Assembly (NCBI GenBank): GCA_903912405.1
Contig: CAIWHF010000162.1
Coordinates: forward strand, 1 to 9,275
Length of the DNA: 9,275 nucleotides
From: an uncultured Bacteroidota bacterium
GTDB taxonomy: Bacteria; Bacteroidota; Bacteroidia; Chitinophagales; Chitinophagaceae
Direction: 5' to 3'
How positions within the stretch are numbered: the first letter of the stretch is position 1; each line of letters opens with the position of its first letter. Both the position numbers and the translations under genes were made by a program. Under the pieces are notes generated by a model. It did not search any database. It worked only from the letters and a program-made list of their open reading frames with translations, and had not been told where the DNA came from. This document shows positions 1 through 7,136 of this stretch, one piece after another.

Positions 1-54
1 GAATAGAAGTTTCCTAAACTTTTGATCCCAGTTCGATCCTGGGCGAGACTACCA
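1..54 (+). tRNA. tRNA-Arg (anticodon CCT), 3' portion, cut by window start
   Basis: The sequence folds as the 3' part of a tRNA. The 3' strand of the D stem is GAAT (1-4). The anticodon stem GAAGT/ACTTT (6-10 and 18-22) encloses the loop TTCCTAA (11-17), which gives anticodon CCT and reads the AGG arginine codon. A 4-base variable region follows. The T arm is CCCAG/CTGGG (27-31 and 39-43) around the loop TTCGATC. The 3' acceptor strand is CGAGACT (44-50), with discriminator A51 and an encoded CCA (52-54). The 5' acceptor strand and the 5' part of the D arm lie outside the window; the matching acceptor strand should read AGTCTCG. No terminator hairpin is visible between the CCA and the next gene. 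Confidence 0.93.
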
Positions 55-103
55 TTTTAAATTTAATAAAAATAATACCCCGTTAATCTAAATACACTTA
101 TTT

Positions 104-2005
104 ATGCGCAAAATCTATCTATTCTTTTTATCCGTATGCTTTTCAGTAAATGTCAACGCGCAAAAGGAGATTACCCTAAATCCATTAAGTATCACTAGCA
201 ATCGATTGCTACAAAAAACAACTGAAAGCGGCAGAAGTATTACCGTTATAGAAGGTAGTGCTTTAGGAAACACGCCCAACCTCTCCATCGACGAGTTACT
301 AAAATATGTACCCGGATTAGAAATACAGTCGCGAGGTCCAATGGGAGCTCAAAGTGATATCGTACTTCGTGGTAGTACCTTTCAACAAACGCTTGTTTTA
401 TTAGATGGCATAAAAATTAACGACCCTATTACAGGCCATTTCAATAGCTATATACCCATAGCACCTTATGAAATTGCGCGCATAGAAATTTTAAGAGGAT
501 CGGCTGCAGCCCAATATGGCGCTGAGGCAGTAGGTGGTGTAATTCATATCATCAGTAAAACATTTAGTCGCCAATTAGAACATATTCAAAATCAGGCACA
601 ACTAAATATAGCTGTTGGCGCCTACAAATTATTACATGCCAATGCGGGTGCAGCAATTAGCAAAAAAAACGTACAACTTTGCATGGGTGTTTTAAGCAAC
701 AATTCCGATGGGGTTCCATTAAGAGCTGGAAATGGCTATGCGCACAATAATACCATTAGTCTTTCAAGTGCTATTACCATAAATAAGCATTGGCAATTGG
801 CCCTTCGAAGTAGTTATGATCATAGAGATTTTGCTGCTCAAAATTTTTATACTCCTTTCGTCAGTGATACCGCTACAGAAAAAGTAAGTACCCTATGGAA
901 TCAATTGCAAGTAAATAATATAGGAAAAAAAAGAAATCAGGAAATCGCCCTAGTAAATAAAATAACGAATGATTGTTATCTGTATAATGCTATTGCATCG
1001 GCCAACGAGAACAGTGCTAATTTTACTTTATTACAATATCTCAATAGTTCTATAACAAAAACTCAATTTCAATATTCCATGGGTGCACAAGTATCTCATA
1101 AAGCTATACTTTCTAATGATCGAGGCAATCATCAAACCAATGAAGCGGCGCTTTTTGGAACCCTCTATTATAATATATATCACTGGCATATTGCTAGCAG
1201 TTTGCGTACTAATTGGGATCAAAGTTATGGTGCCATTTTGTTACCACAATTAAATGCAGCCTATCAAAAACAGCACATAAGCTATAGAGCAGCTTTTGGC
1301 AGGGCCTTTCGCAATGCTGATTTTACTGAACGATTTAATAATTACAACAAAACATTGGTAAGAGGAGGTAGTATAGGCAATCCAGATTTAAGTGCAGAAA
1401 CATCATGGAATTTTGAAATAGGCGCAACGGCAACTGTATTGCCAAATGTAATTCTGAATAGCACCCTTTTTTACAGAACACAAAAGGATGTTATTGATTG
1501 GGTAAGTACCAATTATGCAGATATGCCTAGAAAGGAAAATCTGCTTAGTAATGGTAGTTATGCTTTAGCTAAAAATATCCAACAGGTAACAACCCGTGGA
1601 ATGGAAATCAATTTACAATACCATAAAGTATTACCTAAACAGCTTTGGGACATTCAGGCTGGACTATCCCTCTTGCACTCAGAAAGCAATAGTCCGACGC
1701 CTTCTTTTTATATTATATCGCATGCTAAAATATTGGCACAAAGTAGCATAGCTTATCAATACAAAAGCTGGCAATGCAGTGTTCAGCTGCTTTATAAAGA
1801 AAGAAATACATTGGAAGCGCCTGCTATACAAGCAAGCATTAGCAAAGACTATTTTGTTGCTAATGCACGCTTGGGTTTTCAAATTTCTAAGCACATAGGG
1901 CTCTATACTCAATGTAATAATGTATTGGATAATATCTATAGCGATCTATTAGGTAGCCAAATGCCCGGAAGGTGGATAAGCATGGGAATAAACAGTAAGT
2001 TTTAA
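104..2005 (+). CDS. BtuB-like TonB-dependent outer-membrane receptor
   Basis: A 633-residue TonB-dependent receptor: a 22-stranded outer-membrane barrel with an N-terminal plug that imports a ligand using energy from TonB-ExbBD. Residues 1-19 form a signal peptide (hydrophobic core, cleavage likely at NA|QKE). A BtuB-like TonB-box region (ITLNPLSITSNR, 23-34) follows. The plug domain spans about 40-155, with VLRGS (87-91), LDGIKIND (100-107) and the conserved RIEILRGS...YGAEAVGGVIHII block (126-150). The rest is barrel, ending NVLDNIYSDLLGSQMPGRW...KF with the terminal aromatic residue typical of outer-membrane proteins. Size and plug sequence are closest to the cobalamin receptor BtuB (COG4206 type), and the N-terminal carboxypeptidase-like extension of SusC-type receptors is absent. 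However, there is no SusD, BtuF or cobalamin riboswitch: only 49 bases separate it from the tRNA. The substrate (B12, a siderophore or other) is therefore unproven. The start is fixed by the signal peptide; no Shine-Dalgarno motif is seen. Confidence 0.9.
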   Translation: MRKIYLFFLSVCFSVNVNAQKEITLNPLSITSNRLLQKTTESGRSITVIEGSALGNTPNLSIDELLKYVPGLEIQSRGPMGAQSDIVLRGSTFQQTLVLLDGIKINDPITGHFNSYIPIAPYEIARIEILRGSAAAQYGAEAVGGVIHIISKTFSRQLEHIQNQAQLNIAVGAYKLLHANAGAAISKKNVQLCMGVLSNNSDGVPLRAGNGYAHNNTISLSSAITINKHWQLALRSSYDHRDFAAQNFYTPFVSDTATEKVSTLWNQLQVNNIGKKRNQEIALVNKITNDCYLYNAIASANENSANFTLLQYLNSSITKTQFQYSMGAQVSHKAILSNDRGNHQTNEAALFGTLYYNIYHWHIASSLRTNWDQSYGAILLPQLNAAYQKQHISYRAAFGRAFRNADFTERFNNYNKTLVRGGSIGNPDLSAETSWNFEIGATATVLPNVILNSTLFYRTQKDVIDWVSTNYADMPRKENLLSNGSYALAKNIQQVTTRGMEINLQYHKVLPKQLWDIQAGLSLLHSESNSPTPSFYIISHAKILAQSSIAYQYKSWQCSVQLLYKERNTLEAPAIQASISKDYFVANARLGFQISKHIGLYTQCNNVLDNIYSDLLGSQMPGRWISMGINSKF

Positions 2006-2025
2006 TACATTTTTTTATTAAATTG

Positions 2026-2054
2026 TGGTTTGTAATTAGCCCATAACCAAACCA
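2026..2054 (+). repeat. inverted repeat overlapping a start codon
   Basis: TGGTTTG (2026-2032) and CAAACCA (2048-2054) are perfect 7-base complements separated by 15 bases. The last base of the right arm is the A of the ATG of the downstream secreted-protein gene. If transcribed from upstream, the mRNA could fold a hairpin against the start codon, or the repeat could be a DNA operator. No T tract follows, so it is not an intrinsic terminator. A stretch of seven T (2010-2016) lies before it, without a hairpin in front. The fold is modest and may be chance. Confidence 0.35.
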
Positions 2055-3949
2055 TGAAAAATTTATTATTGCTATTTTTATTAACAGTTGTTTATCTAAG
2101 TTCTTTCGCCCAAACAAAAATATTGTTTGATGCTACGAAAGCTGAAACTGCTGGATCAGCTGATTGGATCATTGATGCCGATTTATTTGATTTAAATTGG
2201 AATCCTAATGCATATACTGGCACCAGCAATTATCATAGTAATGCGCAGCGCTATCCTACACCCGCACAATCTGGTGTAACAGCTACAACACCCGAAACTT
2301 TTTGGCAAGGGGGTATTTCTAATTGGGCTATTGACTGTGCTAAAAAAGGATATACCGTAGAAACGCTACCCTATACCGGACAAATTACGTATGGCAATAC
2401 CAGCAACCCGCAGGATTTGAGCAATTATAAAGTATATATTGTATGTGAGCCAAATATACTTTTCACGACAGCTGAAAAAACAGCTATTATGCAGTTTGTT
2501 CAAAATGGTGGTGGTTTATTTATGGTGGCCGATCATACCGTAAGTGATCGCAATGGAGATGGTGATGACTCCCCTTTTATTTGGAATGACTTAATGACCA
2601 ATAACTCCGTTCAGGCAAATCCTTTTGGTATTAGTTTTGATTTACAAAATTTTTCAGGCATATCATCTGCAATGGCTACCTTACCCACAACTGATTCTAT
2701 AAAATATGGAACAGCAGGCACTGTAACACAAGTGCAATGGGCTAATGGCACCTCCATGACGATCAATCCAAGTATAAATACTACAGTAAAAGCTGTAGTT
2801 TATAAATCCGGCACTACCCCATCCGGTAACAATAACGTATTATTTGCCTACGCCAGATATGGAAATGGAAAAGTAGCTGCTATAGGTGATAGCTCACCAT
2901 GTGATGATGGCACTGGAAATACCAGTCCAAACATCACTTTGTATAATGGGTACACCGCTGATGCATCTGGTAATCATCAAAAACTACTTATGAATGCTAC
3001 CATATGGTTAGCAAGTTCTAATTTGAGTGCAACGATTACACCTGCTGGTCCAACTACATTTTGTCAAGGTAACAGTGTAGTGCTTAATGCTAATACGGGC
3101 ACCAATTATACCTATCAATGGAAATTAAATGGTACAGTAATTACTGGTGCCACCACAAGTTCATATTCAGCTACACAAACTGGTAGCTATTCGGTAACCA
3201 TTAATAATAGTGCAACTTCTGCTGCTGTAAATGTAACTGTAAATGCAGCACCAACAGCAAGCATTACAAATAGCGGTGCTACTACTTTTTGTGTGGGCGG
3301 ATCTGTAAATTTAATTGGCACTACCGGAACGGGTTATGCCTATCAATGGAAATTAAATGGCACTTCTATTACTGGTGCTACTACCAGCAATTACACCGCT
3401 ACTCAAAGCGGTGCCTATACCCTAGTCACAACAAATAGCACATCTTGCTCGGCTACTTCTACAGCAATTAATGTAACGGCAAATCCATTGCCCAGCATTC
3501 CGGTTATTACACGTACCGGAAATGTTCTAAATGCCGGTGCGTATGCTAGCTATCAGTGGTATCTAAATGGAACTGCTATTACAGGTGCAACTAGCGCCAG
3601 CTATACTATAACTCAAAATGGAATTTATTCCGTTAAAGTTTTTAATGTATATAACTGCAGCAGTACTTCTAATGATTATTCAGTTACCAACGTAACAAGT
3701 ATTTCAAACAACTTTTTGACTGATCATTTAATGGCTATTTATCCCAATCCAAGTTTACAAACCATTAATATAGAAAACATAAAAAATACACCCTTATATG
3801 TTTTCATAGAATCCTTAGACGGCAAGGTAATTTATGAGCATTTAGTTTTGGAAAACAATTCCATATCGGTGCCGGCACTCCCAGGTATATACATTATAAA
3901 AGCAACAACAAAGGATGCTGTGCAAATAGAAAAAATGATTGTTCAATAA
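2054..3949 (+). CDS. secreted protein: GATase1-like N-terminal domain, three Ig-like repeats, T9SS type A sorting domain
   Basis: A 631-residue exported protein. Residues 1-19 are a signal peptide (SSFA|QTK). Residues about 20-322 form one domain that resembles class I glutamine-amidotransferase-like folds (ThuA/DUF4350-like): it starts KILFDATKAE, has an alternating strand/helix core (YKVYIVCEPN 125-134, GGGLFMVADHT 152-162) and ends in a VAAIGDSSPCDDG segment (274-286). An acidic DRNGDGDD stretch (165-172) looks like a calcium-binding loop. Its catalytic activity is unknown to me. Three Ig-like/PKD-like repeats follow at about 325-398, 399-478 and 479-546, with tryptophans W356, W432 and W502. 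The C-terminal 75 residues are a Por/T9SS type A sorting domain: IYPNPS (562-567), ESLDGKVIYE and GIYIIK. Such tails send proteins across the outer membrane by the type IX system and are then cleaved. The gene lies 48 bases after the receptor on the same strand and ends at a strong terminator. A two-gene transcript is possible but unproven. Confidence 0.85.
   Translation: MKNLLLLFLLTVVYLSSFAQTKILFDATKAETAGSADWIIDADLFDLNWNPNAYTGTSNYHSNAQRYPTPAQSGVTATTPETFWQGGISNWAIDCAKKGYTVETLPYTGQITYGNTSNPQDLSNYKVYIVCEPNILFTTAEKTAIMQFVQNGGGLFMVADHTVSDRNGDGDDSPFIWNDLMTNNSVQANPFGISFDLQNFSGISSAMATLPTTDSIKYGTAGTVTQVQWANGTSMTINPSINTTVKAVVYKSGTTPSGNNNVLFAYARYGNGKVAAIGDSSPCDDGTGNTSPNITLYNGYTADASGNHQKLLMNATIWLASSNLSATITPAGPTTFCQGNSVVLNANTGTNYTYQWKLNGTVITGATTSSYSATQTGSYSVTINNSATSAAVNVTVNAAPTASITNSGATTFCVGGSVNLIGTTGTGYAYQWKLNGTSITGATTSNYTATQSGAYTLVTTNSTSCSATSTAINVTANPLPSIPVITRTGNVLNAGAYASYQWYLNGTAITGATSASYTITQNGIYSVKVFNVYNCSSTSNDYSVTNVTSISNNFLTDHLMAIYPNPSLQTINIENIKNTPLYVFIESLDGKVIYEHLVLENNSISVPALPGIYIIKATTKDAVQIEKMIVQ
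3026..3691 (+). repeat. three tandem Ig-like coding repeats
   Basis: Three consecutive units encode the pattern [Y]QW.LNG..ITGATT[S].Y..TQ.G.Y.V. The core YQW codons begin at 3113, 3341 and 3551, so the periods are 228 and 210 bases (76 and 70 residues). A 22-base block around the first two cores is identical at nucleotide level (3111-3132 and 3339-3360). The third copy is shorter and more diverged: it lacks the TTFC.G.SV.L first-strand motif of units 1 and 2. This fits internal duplication of unit 1/2 after an older third copy. Confidence 0.8.
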
Positions 3950-3955
3950 AAAAAT

Positions 3956-3982
3956 ATCCAAACTTCGGTTTGGATTTTTTTT
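3956..3982 (+). terminator. intrinsic terminator with TTCG tetraloop
   Basis: An 8-base-pair stem ATCCAAAC/GTTTGGAT (3956-3963 and 3968-3975) closes a TTCG loop (3964-3967). The C-G closing pair makes the extra-stable CUUCGG tetraloop in RNA. A run of eight T (3975-3982) follows at once. An A7 run (3948-3954) just upstream would supply a weaker U tract in the opposite direction. It begins 7 bases after the stop codon of the secreted-protein gene and separates the envelope genes from the transhydrogenase operon. Confidence 0.9.
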
Positions 3983-4012
3983 GTATATTCATACACGCAT
4001 TCAATAAATTTA
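3980..4012 (+). promoter_or_regulatory. possible Bacteroidota-type promoter for the pnt operon
   Basis: TTTG (3980-3983) and TAAATTTA (4005-4012), 21 bases apart, resemble the Bacteroidota sigma-ABfr promoter (-33 TTTG, -7 TAnnTTTG), with a mismatch in the last base of the -7 box. A promoter is expected here because a strong terminator lies just upstream. If correct, transcription would start within a few bases of the pntAA ATG at 4019 and the leader would be almost absent. Both boxes are AT-rich matches in AT-rich DNA, so the assignment is weak. Confidence 0.3.
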
Positions 4013-4018
4013 ATTTTT

Positions 4019-5143
4019 ATGTCATTACATCTTTGTATACCAAAAGAACATAAAGCATTCGAAGCTCGGGTTGCTATTACTCCAAGCGTTGCCAAGCAAT
4101 TGATAGATAAAGGATTCAAAGTATCTATAGAAAGCAATGCTGGATCAAGCTCGTATTTTGATGATGACGCCTACATTGCTGTAGGGGTAGCAATTTTGAG
4201 CACTCCTCAAGCGATTTATGAACAAGCCGATATTGTATTAAAAGTAAATCCACCTAGTGTAGAGGAAATACAATGGATGAAGAAAGAAGCTGTATTGATT
4301 TCTTTTTTGTATGCTGCAACTAATGCTGAATTAGTGACTGCTTGTGAACAGGCTGGTATAAGTGCTTTTGCTATGGATGCCATACCGCGTATATCACGCG
4401 CACAGAAAATGGACGCCCTAAGTTCTCAAGCCAATCTAGCTGGTTATAAATCCGTTTTACTGTGTGCCAATGCATTAGGGAAAATATTTCCTATGATGAC
4501 TACGGCAGCGGGCACTATCCGACCTGCTAAAGTATTAATATTCGGAGCCGGTGTAGCTGGCTTACAAGCTATTGCCACTGCAAAAAGATTAGGAGCTGTT
4601 GTTGAAGTAAGCGATATTAGACCGGAAACAAAAGAACAAGTTGCTTCGCTTGGCGCTAAGTTTATAGAAGTGCCGGCAGACGAAACTACCAAAGTAGCCG
4701 GTGGTTATGTAACGGAAGTATCTCAAGAATTTTTAGCTAAACAACAAGCCCTTATTGCGAAACATATAAAAGAAGCGGATGTAGTTATTACTACAGCGCT
4801 TATTCCCGGAAGAAAAGCTCCAGTACTGGTAACTGAAGCGATGCTAGCCTCTATGAAATTTGGAAGTGTAGTGTTAGATATGGCGGTAGAGCAAGGTGGC
4901 AATGTAGAAGGCAGTGAATGCAATAAAACAATTGTAAAAAATGGCGTCACCATTATTGGCGAAAGCAATTTGCCTAGTTTATTGCCCATGAATGCGAGCG
5001 AACTCTATGCAAAAAATATGCAAACCTTTTTAGAGCATTTAGCCACTAGTGAAGCAATGCATTGGGATTTGAAAGAAGAAATTACAAAAGGTTCTTTGAT
5101 CCTTTACAATGGCACAAAAATTCATTCAAGTATTTTAAAATAA
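4019..5143 (+). CDS. pntAA: NAD(P)+ transhydrogenase subunit alpha part 1 (NAD(H)-binding domain I)
   Basis: Peripheral, cytoplasmic NAD(H)-binding domain (dI) of proton-translocating transhydrogenase, which passes hydride from NADH to NADP+ coupled to inward proton flow. At 374 residues it matches the stand-alone dI subunit of three-polypeptide enzymes such as that of Rhodospirillum rubrum. The N terminus (IPKEHKAFEARVAITP, 7-22) is typical of the alanine dehydrogenase/PNT family. The loop PRISRAQKMDALSSQANLAG (123-142) keeps R124, Q129, D132 and S135, which by motif alignment correspond to R127, Q132, D135 and S138 of the R. rubrum protein at the hydride-transfer site. The Rossmann motif GAGVAG is at 176-181, with the acid D199 at the end of the next strand, fitting NAD(H). 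TALIPGRKAP (259-268) is also characteristic. It is first in the operon, just after a terminator; the leader is AT-rich with no Shine-Dalgarno motif. Confidence 0.97.
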   Translation: MSLHLCIPKEHKAFEARVAITPSVAKQLIDKGFKVSIESNAGSSSYFDDDAYIAVGVAILSTPQAIYEQADIVLKVNPPSVEEIQWMKKEAVLISFLYAATNAELVTACEQAGISAFAMDAIPRISRAQKMDALSSQANLAGYKSVLLCANALGKIFPMMTTAAGTIRPAKVLIFGAGVAGLQAIATAKRLGAVVEVSDIRPETKEQVASLGAKFIEVPADETTKVAGGYVTEVSQEFLAKQQALIAKHIKEADVVITTALIPGRKAPVLVTEAMLASMKFGSVVLDMAVEQGGNVEGSECNKTIVKNGVTIIGESNLPSLLPMNASELYAKNMQTFLEHLATSEAMHWDLKEEITKGSLILYNGTKIHSSILK

Positions 5144-5150
5144 TATAAAC

Positions 5151-5456
5151 ATGGAAGCAATTTTAGAATTTTTAGTATCGCAACGAGAAATCATTTACTT
5201 TATTCTTTTAGCCATTTTTGTGGGCATAGAAGTAATTGGTGGCGTACCCTCCGTATTGCACACCCCTTTGATGTCGGGCGCTAATGCCATACATGGCGTA
5301 GTGGTTATAGGCGCTATTATTGTCTTACTAGATACCCCTGTCGATCATATAGGCACTTTAGTACTTGGCGCTATTGCTGTAGTATTGGGTACGATTAATG
5401 TGGTAGGCGGATTTGTAGTTACCGATCGTATGCTTGAAATGTTTAAAAAGAAATAA
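5151..5456 (+). CDS. pntAB: NAD(P)+ transhydrogenase subunit alpha part 2 (membrane subunit)
   Basis: Small membrane subunit carrying the first part of the proton-channel domain II. At 101 residues it has the usual length for the separate PntAB polypeptide. Three hydrophobic helices are visible at about 13-32, 46-62 and 66-90, followed by a short basic tail (FKKK). The family signature GIEVIGGVPSVLHTPLMSG (25-43) and the GANAIHGVVVIGA stretch are intact, as is GTINVVGGFVVTDRM near the end. It starts 7 bases after the pntAA stop codon and ends 3 bases before pntB, so the three subunits are almost certainly translated from one mRNA. Confidence 0.97.
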   Translation: MEAILEFLVSQREIIYFILLAIFVGIEVIGGVPSVLHTPLMSGANAIHGVVVIGAIIVLLDTPVDHIGTLVLGAIAVVLGTINVVGGFVVTDRMLEMFKKK

Positions 5457-5459
5457 TTT

Positions 5460-6884
5460 ATGCAATCACACTATTTAGAAATTTCGATGATATCCACAAA
5501 AGGACTATTAGAACTAAGCTATTTAATTGGCTCTGTCACTTTTATTATTGGACTAAAAATGATGGGCAATCCTAAGTCGGCACGAAAAGGCAATATGCTA
5601 GGTGCTGTTGGTATGGCCCTTGCAATAGCCGCAACCTTGTTTTTATACAAGACCGACCACACGAGTAAAGAAGGACTAAAAATAGGTATCCTAGCAAGCT
5701 CTTTGCTTATTGGCACTTTAATAGGATGGCTTACTGCTAAACGCGTACAAATGACTAAAATGCCAGAATTGGTATCTATGTTCAATGGTATGGGTGGTGC
5801 TTGTGCAGCTTTAATTGGACTAACGGAATTTGAACATAACTTAGGTAATGCAGGTGCCCTTTCTTTTATTATGGCTGGCTTAGTTATAGGTAGCGTTTCG
5901 TTTTCGGGTAGTATTATTGCCTATTTAAAACTCAATGGTAGCATGCGCAATCCTATTCGTTTGCCAAAATATCCCATTATTAATTTTGTACTATTAATTG
6001 CGTTAATTGTATTTTCTGTGTGGATGATAAGTAGTGGTTGTAGCGATAATTTAATGCTTTATACCCTATTTGCTGCAGCACTTATTTACGGAGTATTTTT
6101 TGTAATGCCAATTGGCGGAGCCGATATGCCTGTGGTTATTTCTTTGCTTAATTCCTTTACGGGTTTAGCAGCAGCCTTTGGAGGTTTTCTTTACGATAAT
6201 AAAGTAATGCTCACCGGTGGTATCTTAGTAGGATCTGCAGGTACCTTATTAACCATTGTGATGTGCAAAGCTATGAACCGATCGCTATTAAGTGTATTAT
6301 TTGGAAGCTTTGGAGAAAGTGCCGCGCAAGGCGATCAAGCAGAAGTGAAAGGAAGCATTAAAGATATTAACGTATCTGACTTAGCCGTACTGATGAATTA
6401 TTCTAAAAAAGTAGTTATCGTTCCCGGTTATGGATTAGCAGTAGCACAAGCACAACACGTCATTCATGAATTAGAATTATTATTAGAAGAGCGCGGTGTA
6501 GAAGTCGCATATGCGATACACCCTGTAGCAGGCCGTATGCCTGGGCACATGAATGTACTCTTAGCAGAATCGAATGTAGATTATGGCAAGATGATTGAAA
6601 TGGAAGAAATTAATCCAACATTCGACCAAACCGATGTTGTATTGGTGGTGGGCGCCAACGATGTGGTCAACCCTGCAGCAAAAACAGATCCTAGTTCGCC
6701 TATCTACGGCATGCCAATTTTGGAAGTAGATAAAGCCAAACATATTATTGTCAATAAGCGCAGTATGAACGCTGGCTATGCAGGTATTGATAATATTTTA
6801 TTTTACGATCCTAAAACAAGCATGTTCTTTGGTGATGCTAAAAAAGCATTAACGGAATTAGTTGCTGCCTTAAAATCTTTATAA
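5460..6884 (+). CDS. pntB: NAD(P)+ transhydrogenase subunit beta (membrane and NADP(H)-binding domain III)
   Basis: 474 residues, the normal PntB length. The first ~275 residues hold about nine hydrophobic segments (for example 15-35, 46-63, 73-91, 131-157, 172-192, 197-216 and 249-269) that complete the proton channel. The C-terminal domain III (about 300-474) binds NADP(H): GYGLAVAQAQ (323-332), HPVAGRMPGHMNVLLAE (354-370), D392 followed by VVLVVGANDVVNP (393-405), and KRSMNAGYAG (433-442). D392 matches by motif the functionally important aspartate of E. coli PntB. The channel histidine of the E. coli enzyme (H91) appears as N109 in MPELVSMFNG, a replacement I recall from other split enzymes such as R. 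rubrum. The start is the first ATG, 3 bases after pntAB. An alternative ATG at 5487 would remove nine residues and begin at MISTKGLLELSYLIG, a typical PntB start, so either is possible. Confidence 0.96.
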   Translation: MQSHYLEISMISTKGLLELSYLIGSVTFIIGLKMMGNPKSARKGNMLGAVGMALAIAATLFLYKTDHTSKEGLKIGILASSLLIGTLIGWLTAKRVQMTKMPELVSMFNGMGGACAALIGLTEFEHNLGNAGALSFIMAGLVIGSVSFSGSIIAYLKLNGSMRNPIRLPKYPIINFVLLIALIVFSVWMISSGCSDNLMLYTLFAAALIYGVFFVMPIGGADMPVVISLLNSFTGLAAAFGGFLYDNKVMLTGGILVGSAGTLLTIVMCKAMNRSLLSVLFGSFGESAAQGDQAEVKGSIKDINVSDLAVLMNYSKKVVIVPGYGLAVAQAQHVIHELELLLEERGVEVAYAIHPVAGRMPGHMNVLLAESNVDYGKMIEMEEINPTFDQTDVVLVVGANDVVNPAAKTDPSSPIYGMPILEVDKAKHIIVNKRSMNAGYAGIDNILFYDPKTSMFFGDAKKALTELVAALKSL

Positions 6885-6887
6885 GCA

Positions 6888-7136
6888 ATGAACAATGCTA
6901 TAAAAGTAAGCTATGAAATAGCTGAAGACACTATTATCGAAATTGAATTTACTCGCAAGCTCAATAATCAAAAAGAAACGGCTTATATCGAAGCGGTACA
7001 AGTTGATACTCAAGAACAATTCACCCTTCATTTAGATAACAACACAGGTGAATGGGTTATAAAAGAAGCCGTTAGCGAACAGCTACGAGATTTAGAAGAA
7101 GAAATGAGTGATTTGTTTTATGCAAAAAATTGGTAA
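6888..7136 (+). CDS. small acidic protein of unknown function, last gene of the pnt operon
   Basis: An 82-residue reading frame I do not recognise. It starts 3 bases after the pntB stop codon and ends 10 bases before the convergent SRAP gene, so position argues for a real, co-transcribed gene. The protein has no signal peptide, membrane segment or cysteine. The first ~60 residues alternate short polar/hydrophobic stretches (IKVSYEIAEDTIIEIEFTRK, AYIEAVQVDTQEQFTLHLD) that read as beta strands. The tail (about 62-80, SEQLRDLEEEMSDLF) is a strongly acidic amphipathic helix. There are no histidine or cysteine clusters to suggest metal binding. It could be an accessory factor of the transhydrogenase or an unrelated rider gene. 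No function can be assigned from sequence alone. Confidence 0.75.
   Translation: MNNAIKVSYEIAEDTIIEIEFTRKLNNQKETAYIEAVQVDTQEQFTLHLDNNTGEWVIKEAVSEQLRDLEEEMSDLFYAKNW

Noticed and set aside
27..54. tRNA 3' end as an attachment site of an integrated element
   Set aside because: No second copy of the T-arm/acceptor sequence, no integrase and no phage or plasmid gene was found within the window; kept only as a question about the wider locus.
55..103. Cobalamin riboswitch upstream of the BtuB-like gene
   Set aside because: Only 49 AT-rich bases are available and none resembles the B12-box; a cobalamin riboswitch needs well over 100 bases.
662..932. Two A8 runs in the receptor gene (662-669 and 925-932) as possible phase-variation sites
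   Set aside because: A8 runs are expected in DNA this AT-rich, both lie within an intact frame, and nothing else suggests slippage control.
2006..2053. Terminator between the receptor and the secreted-protein gene
   Set aside because: A T7 run (2010-2016) is present but no stem precedes it; the nearby inverted repeat lies after the T run, not before it.
4444..5785. Minus-strand open frames of 82-88 residues opposite pntAA and pntB
   Set aside because: Their composition mirrors the reverse complement of conserved coding sequence, and the spacing leaves no independent leader or context.
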